A stretch of DNA of 64,000 nt, from positions 558,001-622,000 of the forward strand of contig NW_026570225.1 of the NCBI RefSeq assembly GCF_019649055.1, in the 5' to 3' direction. This document shows, piece after piece, positions 45,794 to 57,700 of this stretch. Origin of the DNA: Paramacrobiotus metropolitanus. Taxonomy: Eukaryota > Tardigrada > Eutardigrada > Parachela > Macrobiotidae. Each line of letters opens with the position of its first letter. Position 1 is the first letter of the stretch. The notes beneath the pieces are model-generated. The model was not told the origin of the DNA, ran no database searches, and worked only from the letters and a program-made list of their open reading frames with translations. The translations under genes and the position numbers were made by a program.

Positions 45794-48700
45794 ATGAAGC
45801 CTCACAATCCCAGATTCACGTTATCGCGATATTTCCGCCGCATTCCTCGTTTTACCTTGGCATTCTGGTTCAAAATCGGCATCCTAGTGTCCATTCTGTG
45901 TTTAATTTTCATCGTGCCATTCTCCTCGCGCGAGGCGTTCGTGGGAACGAACGTGGATTCGGATGCCCATCGCAACCACAAACTGCGCGTCCTGCGACGG
46001 AGCGACATTGACGATGTGCCACGCGACAACCAGGTGACTGTTGGCACACTTGCTTCCCTCTCGCGTTCACGCTTGCAACAGTTTTTATCATTACCAAGGT
46101 CGAATCTCCGGAGGGCAATGAATTTGTCCATGAAGGCGTGAATGAGGAGAAGAATAACGACGGCCACAATCAGATTGCACTGCCCGGCGCTGACAACAAC
46201 GAACTGCTGCACGGCGCGCAAGCTGTGATTGATTCTGTTCCGGCGGGCGACAAGAGTCCGGAGGTGCACGGGAAGATCCGCGATCTGACCGGCGAGGAAC
46301 AGAAACGCAACATCCGTCCACCCGTTGTCCGCAAAACGGAGAATGAAATAGAGTCGAGAATCAATAAGCCAACGAAATACAAATCGGTTGTTAAAGTGCC
46401 ACCCAATGTTAATTTGGACACATTGCCACCGCAGGATGTGGCCGATGAAAATGCTGCCAAGGAGTCCGGAGCGGAGAATAATTTATCCATACCTTCGTTT
46501 AAGGATGGTACTGTGGGAAGTTACGAAGTGGTGGCTAAACCCAGACAAGGTGCGGGCGAACTAGGCGTTGCGGTGCATTTGACACCGGAAGAGCAGAGAG
46601 CAGCGAAAAAGACACATCATGAATACGGATTCAATGAGGTTGCCAGCGAGAAAATCTCTCTTGACAGATCCATTCCCGATACGAGGCCAAAAGAGTAGGT
46701 CTAACGGGTGGCGGTATGCCGATGTGGAATACTGTTTTTTCGGAGCTGATTACGGACGAAATTAATTTGTATCTGCTGTTGTTTTCGCAGGTGCAAATTC
46801 TGGCACTACCCTTCGAAGCTTCCGAATGTCTCCGTTGTGATTGCGTTCCACAATGAAATGTGGTCGACACTGCTCCGAACCGTGCACAGTGTAATCAATC
46901 GCACGCCACCGCATCTGTTGGCCGAAGTTCTCCTTGTTGATGATTTTAGCGACAAAGGTAATATTGCTTATAAACAAATTGTAAACAGTAGTTTGTGCGC
47001 ATTGATTTGTGAAAAACCAGTTGCCGCATTTTGTGGCTTAGTGTGCGCCGTGAACGTAGGCAGCAAAAAATACCTACTCCTATAACTTTTTAAATAGATC
47101 TAACATGTTGTAAAATGTTACTGTTATATTTTTTTGTTCTGATGCCGGTTGCTTTGGTTTTCTCAGTTCGACTGAAAGATGCGCTGGATGAATATATCAC
47201 GCGATTTAAAGGGAAAGTAAAAATCGTCCGCAATCAGGAGCGGGAAGGCCTGATTCGAACGCGCAGCATTGGCGCTCGGAAAGCTGTCGGAGAAGTCGTC
47301 TTTTTTCTGGATGCCCATTGCGAAGTGAACGTGAACTGGCTGCCTCCGTTGTTAGCCCCGATTGCGAAAGACAGGTAACTTTTGTTAGTCAGATTGCTCA
47401 TACAGTTCGCTGTTGACTGTATCCTTCAGTAAGTAGCGAAGCATTTTGATTGTCGTCAACGTAAATAAACTTCGGTGCAGAATATCCTTTTTGAAAATTT
47501 ATGTGTCATTCGGTCGTTACGCTCTGCAGGACAGTTATGACAGTTCCCGTGATTGACGGAATTGACTCGGAAACCTATGAGATTAATGTTCAGTATCAAG
47601 GGCAACTCTTCCGAGGAATTTTTGAATGGGGTTTGTTGTACAAAGAAACGGAACTGCCGATCAAGGAAAAGGCCCAACGACGATACGATACTGAACCGTA
47701 TAAGTGAGTGATGTTCAGTATGCACATTTGTGGTAAAAAATTTGAACGCAAATAGGTATTTGAATAAGTTTTATTTTGTATAGATCTCCGACGCACGCCG
47801 GGGGGCTTTTTGCTATTAATCGAGCATATTTTCTCGAATTGGGTGGCTACGATGAAGGACTGCAAATTTGGGGCGGGGAGCAGTATGAACTGTCTTTTAA
47901 AATTTGGCAGTGCGGCGGAAGCATCGAGGTAAAATTATCAACATCACAGCATGTGAAACGTACGTTTAAAAATATTTTGGAATTGAATTTTTATTTTTCC
48001 AGTGGGTGCCATGTTCGCATATTGGTAAGCAAGACTGTAACATCGTCCTACCACGAAAACGACCCAATCTAAATATTTTCAGGTCATATTTACCGCGGTT
48101 TCATGCCGTATGGCTTTGGGAAGCTGGCTGGGAAAGGTCCAATCGTTTCGAAGAATCTCAAACGTGTTGCTGAGATATGGATGGATGAATACAAGGAATA
48201 TTATTATATTCGTGTATGAGCAGCTGTTTTTTCTGAAGATTTAACCGTGTCTCGTATACAAGTATTCTTGCTGATCACACAGGAGCCGTTGGTCAAAGAT
48301 CTGGAAATTGGTGACATTTCCCAACAGAAAGCTCTACGGGAAAAATTACAGTGCAAGAGCTTTAAATGGTATATGGAAAACGTAAGTTCTGTTCGCGTTT
48401 CGCTTTGAGTGTTGTGACTTACCTGGCTTATGATTTCATTTCCATGTTGTAATGAGGACTGTTCACTCACCATCAGCTTCAAGTTCTCTTGTTTTTCCTT
48501 CAGGTGGCTTACGATGTTGTTGAGAAGTATCCAGTTTTACCTCCTAACAAAATTTGGGGAGAGGTAAAGTAATATCACTGAATATCCTTAAACTGTTGGT
48601 GTATTTGTTCTGTGTACTGCCAAGGACTTACAAGTTACAACCGATTACAACTTATTATTTTGTGCATTTTGTGGTAACCTGCCGATATAGCAATTCGCCA

Positions 48701-49095
48701 AAACATTCGTGGAAATTTGCTTTCTATACTCATAGTTGCGAAGCTCATACGCTGGCTGGCAGTGTTGGGATTCCGAGCACGATGCACCAGCCAAACTAAA
48801 AATGCGACCGTGTACGCACGCTGGAGGCCAGCAGTTGATCAGATTGAACACGGAAGGGCAGATTGGTATTGGAGAGCGTTGTGTGGAAGCATCCGGTACG
48901 GATCAGGTGGAACTAGTGTACTGTGAAATGGGTCGAGTGGATGGACCTTGGGAACTGATAGAGAAATCCTTTCTGGTCAGGCACAAGACCAAGGCCAAAT
49001 GCGTAGAAGTTATGTCGGATAATACGCTATACCTCAGACCGTGCAATCCAGAGAATAATTCGCAGAAGTTTGAATTTGGTATTGTGGAGAGATAA
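45794..49095 (+). CDS. Polypeptide N-acetylgalactosaminyltransferase A (GALNT)
   Basis: Starts mucin-type O-glycosylation by moving GalNAc from UDP-GalNAc to Ser/Thr in the Golgi. Exons: 45794-46033, 46099-46694, 46791-46957, 47167-47374, 47530-47702, 47784-47928, 48003-48024, 48083-48213, 48283-48381, 48505-48563 and 48736-49095, all in phase. It is a type II membrane protein: a short cytosolic basic N terminus, then a signal anchor ([18 protein letters not shown]). A long acidic stem (about 200 residues) precedes the catalytic domain with [20 protein letters not shown], the metal-binding FLDAHCEV (DxH) and [16 protein letters not shown]. The C terminus is a ricin B-type lectin domain (GWQCW ... 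QKFEF). The start at 45794 is the first Met before the anchor. A paralogue lies 5.6 kb downstream. Confidence 0.95.
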
Positions 49096-49794
49096 CGAAA
49101 CCTTGTCCGTTTGCTAGGTTGTGTTTCCATTATTCCAGTGAATGTTTATGATAACACCGAGTGCCTTTCAAAAATGCCCGTAATCTGGCTTGCTTGTTGT
49201 CGTTTTCTTTTTTAATTATGCTATTGTATTAATTTTAAGTTGGGAAAATCGTCTTCTAGGTGTTGTTCAGTTTGTCTGAATGCGTTTAAGAAAGAATCAA
49301 AATTATGTAAACCAGATGGTTATGACTTGCGGCTAGCATGTGAAGTCATTTCAGGGTTTTTAGAACTGCTACCGATGAACCAAACAGCAGCAGTATATAC
49401 CTACAAACAAACGTCTGTACTGTACCGTACAATGCGGAAATGGGTACAGACTAAAGATGCTTTTGGTAGCGGTTATAGACTTAGTAAGAAGGTGGCCAAA
49501 CTCCATGAATGTAAGTATTTATGAAGAACGATAAATCAAAGACTAAAACGTAACAGCACCCTTTCCATCTTACACAATGCACACTCAAAGAGGGGAAAAT
49601 TAAAGCAAACTTAGCAAAGAATTATCCTGCAATATAATTTTTCGAACGACATGGGAGCATGAAAAGACGAAAATGAAAACTATTTGTATGTGTGCTGACT
49701 TTTGTAAGTACGCCCATAGTGTGTACGCCTCTCGTCAACCTTCCACAATCGAGAAATTGGAAGTAATGGCCATCCTACCGCACCGGCATTAATT
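49096..49794. other. Intergenic region between convergent GALNT-A and rhodanese genes
   Basis: Mostly 3' flanks, apart from the Cys-containing frame listed at 49240-49511. Confidence 0.5.
49240..49511 (+). other. Possible exon or gene fragment with a Cys-x2-Cys motif
   Basis: A 90-codon open frame without ATG, starting after TTTTAAG and ending exactly at a gtaagt donor (49512). It encodes RCCSVCLNAFKKESKLC and a basic helical stretch (TMRKWVQTKDAFGSGYRLSK). It looks like an internal zinc-finger or DNA-binding exon, but no partner exons are seen nearby. It could be an orphan piece of a mobile element. Confidence 0.3.
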
Positions 49795-51148
49795 TCAAGC
49801 AAGCGGTCGTAAGGGGTAATACTTGAGGGGATCCACCTGTCCTGAAGTTTCTTTTTCGAAATAATCATCCATGCTTCCTTTGTAGTTTTTAGCGCTGTAA
49901 ATACGTACGTTGCACAATCAGGCTTCGGACAAAAACCAAAGGAAATAAGGAAGTCAATAGACGTAATTCATGTACTAACTTCACAAAGCCCAGTGATTTC
50001 GCGATTTTACAAGCCTGCTCGCTGCGCACACCCGCTTTGCAGTGAAAAACGATCTCATCGTTTTTATCTGTCAGATTCTGAATTTCATATTTCTTTACGA
50101 AATCTTTAATAGGCATCCGAAGAGCTTCCGGGATATCGCTAACTGCAAATCAAAGCATATGGTACACACTTCCAAATAAAAAGCACGGTAAAAACGCATA
50201 TAACAAGTAAATATACAGTAGTACAATGTCGGTGACAGTATGAACAAGCGCTGAACGATGGAAAGCAATGTATAATTTAAAATTTAAATTATTTCTTCAA
50301 AAATATGACGACAATGTAACCCTTACAATAAAACCAGTTCTACTGGTTAAACGAGAGCAGACATATTATAGTATGTCTGCTCTCGTTAAACCCTTACAGC
50401 AAAACCGTTGCAACATAAAAATATATTGTTTAAGTGATTAATTAGTGACTTTAGACTAACCGAGCCTAATTCTGATATGGTTTTACAGGAAACTACCCCA
50501 AATTACTTCATTTTCCCGAAATAACTTTAAACCCTTCAGCCTATACTTACGAGGAATATTGATGGAGCCTTTTATCCTTCCCTGCGGACCCCGTACTTCG
50601 TCGGGATTCCTGACGTCGATAATTACTCCTAGATTCCCTTTAATCATCATCTTGACGTAGTTGTAATCCACAATCTCGATTTGGTCCGTTGATGTCACAT
50701 TGTATTTTTCATCATGGTTGAAAGTGGACTGGTATCCGCGCTCTGCGTGCGTGAAAAATGCCACAAATCAGAAGTTTATGTTCAATACATTTTCGCTTTA
50801 GCTATTATCTGAAAACATCTTCAGTAATCTGTAACCCGTGAGCAAATTCACGAGATATTTACGAGTAAGTTAAAATCCCGCTCATCGGCCATTGATCAGA
50901 CCAAATAAACTGCACGTACTGCTGTATCTCGCAATGGGTTTGCCACTGACTGTGGCGGGAAAAATGCCACTTAAGGACAGTACATTTCGAGATGTAACCG
51001 TTGGAAAACTGGAATTACGATCACAGAGAACGGACGAAGAAATAAATCGGCAGTTGCGTAAAACCAATTCCTCTGCTTTGAGGCGACTCGCTGACTGCAG
51101 TAGGGACGTAGCAAAATGAAAAGGACGCAATACTCGAAAAGGCAACAT
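49795..51148 (-). CDS. Single-domain rhodanese (thiosulfate sulfurtransferase-like), mitochondrially addressed
   Basis: Transfers sulfane sulfur through an active-site Cys persulfide. Four exons: 50920-51148, 50551-50742, 49980-50138 and 49795-49894, in phase. The first encodes a Ser/Arg/Leu-rich leader lacking acidic residues at its start (MLPFRVLRPFHFATSLLQSA), typical of a mitochondrial presequence. The rhodanese domain follows: VIIDVRNPDEVRGPQGRIKG, SINIPR, and the active-site loop FHCKAGVRS with the catalytic Cys, then LGFVNAKNYKGSMDDY. The protein is like TSTD3/HSP67B2-type animal proteins and ends YYPLRPLA. It is divergent from the downstream hydrophilic protein gene, sharing a 545-bp promoter gap. 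Confidence 0.88.
50350..50387. repeat. Perfect 16-bp inverted repeat (hairpin, 6-nt loop)
   Basis: Arms AACGAGAGCAGACATA (50350-50365) and its exact complement (50372-50387), loop TTATAG, in an intron of the rhodanese gene. Confidence 0.9.
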
Positions 51149-51693
51149 ATTTCGATAAGAATTCCTTTGCGTCAGTGTAAGTAAGAGTTCGGAGCTAATA
51201 AATTTTATAAGGAGTCTTCAAATATTTGTACCTCGTAAATCGTAATGCGTACAGTATCTGTAGCTCCTGCTCCAAAAACAGTTTTATATAAATTATAATT
51301 ACTAATAATTGTATTATTAATTTTTTCTGGTCAGTCAACAAAACTGCAAAAGTGCAAATCAAGAAGGGTGCGAAATATTCATTTAGTTGTCAAAGGGTGT
51401 TCGCGTACTTGCCTAGCTTGGACTATTGCAACTATCCTGGCACGCGATTTACGTTGATTTTAGATGTCGTGGAATTTTCCGCAGAAAGGAAAACACAGCT
51501 GTTTTATGGTTTATCGTGCGTGTAAAAGTTTGGAAAAACCAGTTGTCTATTTCAGTTGGTCGTTTGTCCTGATCTGCATATCACTTGTGACTCCCAGATT
51601 TTGCAGATTATAGTTCTCTCTGTATCTTTAACTTGTGAATTTCCTTAAGTTAAAAAAATTAAATTTTGGAAACGTTCTTCTGAAATCGCACCA
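51149..51693. promoter_or_regulatory. Divergent promoter region between two mitochondria-addressed proteins
   Basis: A head-to-head 545-bp gap. AT-rich, with no coding content. Confidence 0.5.
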
Positions 51694-52383
51694 ATGACTA
51701 CTTCCATGCCTGTGCTGATGTTTCGCGTGGGACAGCGCTTATCCACCACGGTTCAGGTTACCAGCGTCCGCTTTGTGTCTGCAGGCGATCAACGAGCGCG
51801 TACTTCTCCTGGTCACTCAGCCAAGCTGCCTGGCAATGTCCACCGCGAGGAACGACCCGCTGTAAAGAGCCTTATGCAGGAAAAGCCAGAAAACGATAAC
51901 AGGAGGGGGCCAGCTTTCAAGGGCGCCGAGGAAATCTTGCACGAGGCATACGAAGAAGGTGGTGTGAAGGATGGAGGCATGGAGAAACGTGCTGTTCATG
52001 CACAGCCTGTCACCGGTAATCAATCAACCGCGGAGAAGGATCCAGTTGGCAGACGCCGCTATTCCACGTTCATGGGCTCGATGAACATTTTTCCCGGGAT
52101 CAGAGGTCGGAAATTCAGTACGGATGTTTGCAAGTGCAGAGAAGCAGCCCCTGTGACGGGCGCTAAAGGAGTTAAGCCAGACCATGATGTGGATTACGAT
52201 GCCAAAACCAGCGGCGGCCAAAGGCCCAAAGTGAAGAGTCCTGTGGGGCAGGTTATTGGGAAAGAAGGTTTAGAGTCAACGGATGGCGGGAAGCATCAGG
52301 AATCCAGTGATGTTAAAGCCAATGTAAAAAACAAAGAAAAGCCTGGTTGGGGCAAAACTTCAAACATGTCGCCGACGTGTTGA
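51694..52383 (+). CDS. Hydrophilic, intrinsically disordered protein with a mitochondrial presequence-like N terminus
   Basis: An intronless 229-residue frame with ATG. The first 30 residues (MTTSMPVLMFRVGQRLSTTV to VRFVSAG) are basic, hydroxylated and free of acidic residues, as in mitochondrial leaders. The remainder is strongly hydrophilic, rich in Gly, Lys, Glu, Ser and Pro, with no predicted fold, plus a central less hydrophilic block (RRRYSTFMGSMNIFPGIRGR then KFSTDV). R-x-[FY]-S-T occurs twice there and resembles peptidase-cleavage contexts. A Cys pair (CKC) is present mid-protein. The overall design recalls mitochondrial LEA/heat-soluble proteins of desiccation-tolerant animals (RvLEAM, MAHS), but I see no 11-mer LEA repeats, so the function is open. 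Confidence 0.6.
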   Translation: MTTSMPVLMFRVGQRLSTTVQVTSVRFVSAGDQRARTSPGHSAKLPGNVHREERPAVKSLMQEKPENDNRRGPAFKGAEEILHEAYEEGGVKDGGMEKRAVHAQPVTGNQSTAEKDPVGRRRYSTFMGSMNIFPGIRGRKFSTDVCKCREAAPVTGAKGVKPDHDVDYDAKTSGGQRPKVKSPVGQVIGKEGLESTDGGKHQESSDVKANVKNKEKPGWGKTSNMSPTC

Positions 52384-52999
52384 AATCAGCAGTTGCTGCT
52401 GTTTGTAATAATTCTGATGTGAGCTAATGGTTGATTTAACGATCAGATAATATACCTATGCTGGCTGTGCGTGGGATATATGGGAGAGATGTATGCGTAG
52501 TCGTAGTCGTAATAAAGACATGGGTTGGTTTTCACTTCATTGCTTGAAAATATTATATATTATTTTGATTTGTGCTATGTATCTGCCCTTTAAGAGTGAA
52601 TTTACTCGTATCCTGTGTGAGTTTTAATTCTTTAAGCAGCTTTAAATTGTTGACTGGAATATTTGACCATTGCGATAAAAAATTTCCCATCGCTATATAG
52701 ATTTCGAGCTTTTATATCATGTAATTAATTTATTATTTCGTTTATGCTTTTTGGTTTGGTAATTACGTATACAACGTTTGCGTTAATTTTCCGTTTCCTT
52801 ATTACCATTTTATTTTTTGTTGGGACGACTCAGGCAGTCCTACCAATCAATTCAATAAGTACTAGTACCTTGTACTATTATTAGGTGACCGTCGTCACGA
52901 CTCACGAGTCACAACTTTCAAACGTATAGGTATAATTATATCGTATAGGTATTTTTAGGTATATTTAGGTATTTTGTAACGTGTAGACTGTTATGCTAG

Positions 53000-53610
53000 G
53001 GTAGTTTCTTGCCGACAGATCCGTTCATCGGTTCGTTCTTCGATCCTCATGGTTTTTGCAGTTTTTTACGCTTTTTTGTTTCATGTCCAGCTGTTTTGAA
53101 AATGCGGTGGTGGTACATTACAGTAAGTCGCCAAGAACCGAACAATTCACGTATTCAGTTTGTCCATGACCATATATCTCAAAATGGTTTTCCTAGAGTC
53201 GAATTTTTTTCTAACAGTTCCAAGTTTGCTTAATCGAAAATCAGTCACTATACTTCGGTTTCTATTGTAAATTTTAAATTTGCGTACAACGGACTTACTT
53301 ACTTTTACCTTTAGTTAAAAGTTAATATATATCGGAGCAGACCAACCATTCGTCACTAGATGATTACAGCAAAGATCTCAAACGCGTCATTGAATCAAAC
53401 GGGATCTCTGTCAGATTTGTGTCTATCTATTCTGCTAAAATGGGCCGCAAGAATCTCTTTGCGCGTGTTGGTTCATTTGCTCATGAATCGGATAAGATGT
53501 TTGCCCCTGAAAACTGGCCCCCTAACATTGGGGTGCGTGAGTGGATGTTTGCCCCCAAGGAGGGTCAGCAGTCTGTTTTTACTGTTTACATTTTCAATCA
53601 TTTTAATTAG
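53000..53610 (+). pseudogene. Degenerate open frames, possibly a retroelement gag/ORF1 remnant
   Basis: Two adjoining frames, 53009-53233 (RIQFVHDHISQNGFPRVEFF) and 53360-53610 (LKRVIESNGISVRFVSIYSA ... FARVGSFAHESDKMFAPENWP). The second resembles RNA-binding gag-like regions of non-LTR elements, which often carry a [DE]NWP-type motif before the C terminus. The similarity is from general pattern only. Stops separate the frames and no reverse transcriptase is present. Confidence 0.3.
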
Positions 53611-53686
53611 TTTCTACCAGCGTAAGCTTATTATTATGTGAACTGGCCATTGCCGAATTAAAAGATATATATCTATACGAAGTAAC

Positions 53687-53731
53687 CATAATATTACTAA
53701 ACTAAACTAAACAGTATTTAGTAATATTATG
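53687..53731. repeat. Perfect 15-bp inverted repeat (hairpin, 15-nt loop)
   Basis: CATAATATTACTAAA at the left arm and its exact reverse complement at the right, around a CTAAACTAAACAGTA loop containing a CTAAA direct repeat. Confidence 0.9.
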
Positions 53732-54744
53732 CTATAACGTATAGATGTAAGAGTATGCTGCCGGTGGTACCGGCATTTCAGACACCGGTGGGCGATTATG
53801 CTGTTGTGCCGTATTGGCGAGATTGTCTTTGAATACTGAAGTACTGCAGATCGGATTATTAAATTTTGAAACATTCAGACATTCTAAGCTGGTAATCTTT
53901 GCAGTTAATTATGTATACTTCTAAATCCATAAGTGAAAAAGAAGCAGTTTTTTTGCTTATGACTGCGAGTTAAAAACTTCTATTGAACGGTGTGTTGGCC
54001 GCAGGTCTTGTACTGTCAGAGACGTATTCGTCTACAATGTTTATGTGGGCAACCGGTACGGTGTTGGTGACGCGAACACACTTCACAATTAATATTTTCA
54101 GACTATCGGCTATCTGCCACCAAAATGCATGGTGCCGCATTACATCAGTAAACCGAGAATGTCCAGAATTATGTTTCTAAATGAGAAATTTCTTTCCTTT
54201 CTATGAAATTTTACGAAAGCATTTTGCGAGAGTTTTCACTTGATAATAATGTCTTTGGTCTGTAGTAATAGTGCTGTGTTCCTGAATCTGTTCTAACATT
54301 ACTCATTACTGAGTTTCAAAACGAGATGTACAAATAGACCCAGTGGTGCGCTCTAGGTACTTGTTCACATTCAGCAGTTGGCCGCTTCTGAGTTTTGTTC
54401 GTAATACGTGGCACGTTTGCGTGCTCGCAGACGGATTGCTCCACAGTACGCGACGAGTTCCTTGGATTTTATGAGATTCTTGATATCGTTTCTGGTTGCA
54501 AATGATTTAAATCCGACGTGGGACGATGACTGGGAACACTGATGGCAGGCGCATGATTGCATCCAGCTTCAGCAAAGGCTAAAGTTCGCGCAGCCTTGGA
54601 ATTGTTGCACTAACTGCTGGAGGATCTCCATTTTTTTGGCATTTCCATCTTGCTTTGATTCAACAGTCGTCATTTGTGAAGTTCGAGGTGGTTAAACAAA
54701 TTTGGTTCTGCATTTGCCGCAGGAAGTGTGGAGCAGCAATCAAA

Positions 54745-57700
54745 ATGGCAAATTTTCGTATTTCGAGGCAGTATCGTCTTCCCAAACTTTACGTCAAGAT
54801 CGCACTCGTTGTTGCTATTGTGCTGCTGATTGGCATACTCCAGTCGCTTTTCAGATCTCAGGTTGCGGGGCCTTTTAATGGCAAGAGTATGGAAGAGGTA
54901 AATAAAGTTTATAGTTAAGATAAGTAAATAACTTTATGATGTCTTTATCCTTTTTAATTCTTTTACACTTTTACTGAAATTTGTTTTTTTATTTGTTCCG
55001 CTTTCATTTTTTCGAGATCCCTGCATTTAAGAATATTCAGTAACCACTGTAATTATTTCTGTTTTATGGACCCTAATTTGTAACGTTACAATATGATTGC
55101 AAAAAATTTAAGTATTTTTGGAAACTCAGGTTTGCATGCATATACGTCCTGTTTACAAGATTGCGGAATGTCGTATAATTGACGGAGATATTTTTCAACA
55201 TTTTTTGTTATTTGTTTTTTATGCAAGTTTTGCATGCATTCATTGACTGTCTTGTGGATTTTTTGGCAGCGAGGACACGACCATAACGTGGAAACCGTGT
55301 TTAAAGATCAATTTCTGGGCAATTTTGAGTATGTGGAGAAAGAGAAACGCGAAGGCCCTGGAGAGTACGGTGCTCCTGTCCAGGTGGAGGGAGGAGTGAA
55401 TTATGGGGATGAATGTGTCAAGGACTGGGGATTTAACCAGTGTGCGAGCGAGAAAATTTCCCTAGACCGAGCCATTCCGGACATTCGACCTCCAGAGTAT
55501 GTGATCTTGATAAAATCATAAAATTCAGCACATATTTTAGGAGTGATTACAGTTGTTGACTGTTTTAACTTATGTTATGGGCCTCAATAATACTGAAATA
55601 ATCAACAACGATTATTACGGATTATATGCATACAGTAAATTTCGAGTTTACGTACTCTAGGTAGTGCCGTAGTGTTGATATAGGCGATTGCAGATGGAGT
55701 ACAAGATTGTTAATGTAACACCACCTAGAAAATTTTGCTAATCAAATCCTGCTTTGGTTAGATGCAAGTGGTGGCATTATCCGGAAGCGTTGCCCAAGGC
55801 ATCGGTGGTTGTCGCTTTCCACAATGAAATGCCCTCGACGCTGCTGCGCACTGTGCATAGTGTTCTGAATCGCAGTCCACCTCAATTTTTGGAAGAAGTT
55901 TTGCTCGTTGATGATGCAAGCAATCGAGGTTAGCGAATTCCTGTTAGCTCATTCATCTTGTTTGAGGCATTCCTGTTGCACATCGCCGTTTATGGATGGA
56001 ACGTAACTAAAAAATTCTGGTAGAGGTATTAAAGAAAGAACTGGAAGATACCATTGCGAAGTTTGATGGAAAAGTGCGTTTGGTCAGAAATGCAGAGCGT
56101 GAGGGCTTGATTCGAACCCGCACCATCGGAGCTAAAGAGGCTCGAGGGGAAGTGGTTATTTTTCTGGATGCGCATTGTGAAGTTGGATATAATTGGTTGC
56201 CACCACTACTCGCACCTATTGCAAAAGATCGGTACGTGTCTGCTAGTAGCTATCGGCATAATGCTTTGAAATTGTAGGTTCGCTTTACGCTTTGAAAAAA
56301 TGTGGACTGGGATAGTTAGTTCCTAAACTTGATCATATAGTTAGTTAATGTATTGTACTTAATACATTTATATCTGTATATTATGTGCTCGTAATTTCCG
56401 CGATATAATTTTGGTTCCGATACTTAACCGTGCATTCAATGAGGACGTAATGTCCAAATAAGAGAACATGGTTGAAGTGCATGGTGATAACTTCTAAAGC
56501 AATTTTGACAACAGTCGGTATGGGCCTCTTTTATTATTCGGCGAGCAGCGTGGTGGATTTTAGCGAAACGACAGTATTAATTTTGTCGGGATGGTTTTCG
56601 GTGATTTGTGCTTCTCGACAAGTACAAATACGAGCACTAGTACTTATTATTAGGATATGAAATAGTATCATCTTTATGCGCTCTGTTGCAGCACGACAAT
56701 GACTGTACCGATTATTGACGGCATCGATGCCGATACTTTCCGGATTGAATCTGTATACCAAGGCAAAAAAATGTTTGCGGGTATCTGGGAATGGGGAATG
56801 TTGTACAAGGAGATTGAAATCTCTGAAAGAGAAACCAGTCGGCACGAGCACTATAGCGAACCATACCGGTATGTGGACAACTTTGTATACTCGTAGGTCT
56901 AGTTTGTAGGATGTGCTCTTGTTTTCGATTATGTGACTCACTATAGGTCTCCCACACATGCTGGTGGCCTGTTTGCCATCCATCGTGGCTATTTTGAAGA
57001 GCTGGGATGGTATGACGAAGGTCTGGAAATCTGGGGTGGCGAGCAGTATGAGCTGTCCTTCAAAGTGTGGCAGTGCGGGGGCAGCTTGCTATGGGTGCCG
57101 TGTTCGCATATTGGTGAGTTAGCGGCATTGATTTTGCCTTGATGATTCACGAGGTGGCTGTTTCTTGGCCCGCATAACCTCGACGTTCTGGGCATTCATT
57201 GACTGACTGCTGAAAATCGTCGTATTGGTGATATACAGGTCACATTTACAAAAAACGATCGTCCATCCATCAGGATCCACTTCCGGAAAAACTACAGAAG
57301 AAAGGTCATTTAGTGCACTTGAATCACCGCAGAGTTGCTGAAACCTGGATGGATGAATATAAGGAATACGTTTATATAAGAGTACGGATTCCTCACACTG
57401 GCGGATATTTTGATATTTCTGTAGTAACATGCGTTCACCTTGTTTACAGGAACCGTTAATGCCTGACGTGGATTTTGGCGACATTAGCAAACAAAAAGCA
57501 GTGCGGGAGCGACTAAACTGCAAAAGCTTCAAATGGTTCATGGAGAACGTACGTTAGTAAACTGGTTATATAGTAAACCTCAAGTGGAGAGTGAAAGGTG
57601 ACAGGTTGAAAACTTTTTGATGTTGTTCTACACAAAATAACGAAAAAGTTAACTCGAAAGGTTATAAACAGTCTCAATGAGAACTGCTGTAGGAATTCGC

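Larger units (their letters stand above)
52384..54744. other. Gene-poor AT-rich stretch with repeat fragments
   Basis: Contains GTATAGGTAT low-complexity sequence at 52921-52975, a possible retroelement fragment (53000-53610, listed separately), a perfect hairpin at 53687-53731 and the GALNT-B 5' region from about 54350. No complete gene is seen. Confidence 0.5.

Noticed and set aside
47418-47426. GTATCCTT word in GALNT-A
   Set aside because: It lies inside an intron whose real donor is gtaact at 47375; exon content and protein alignment leave no room for a second donor.
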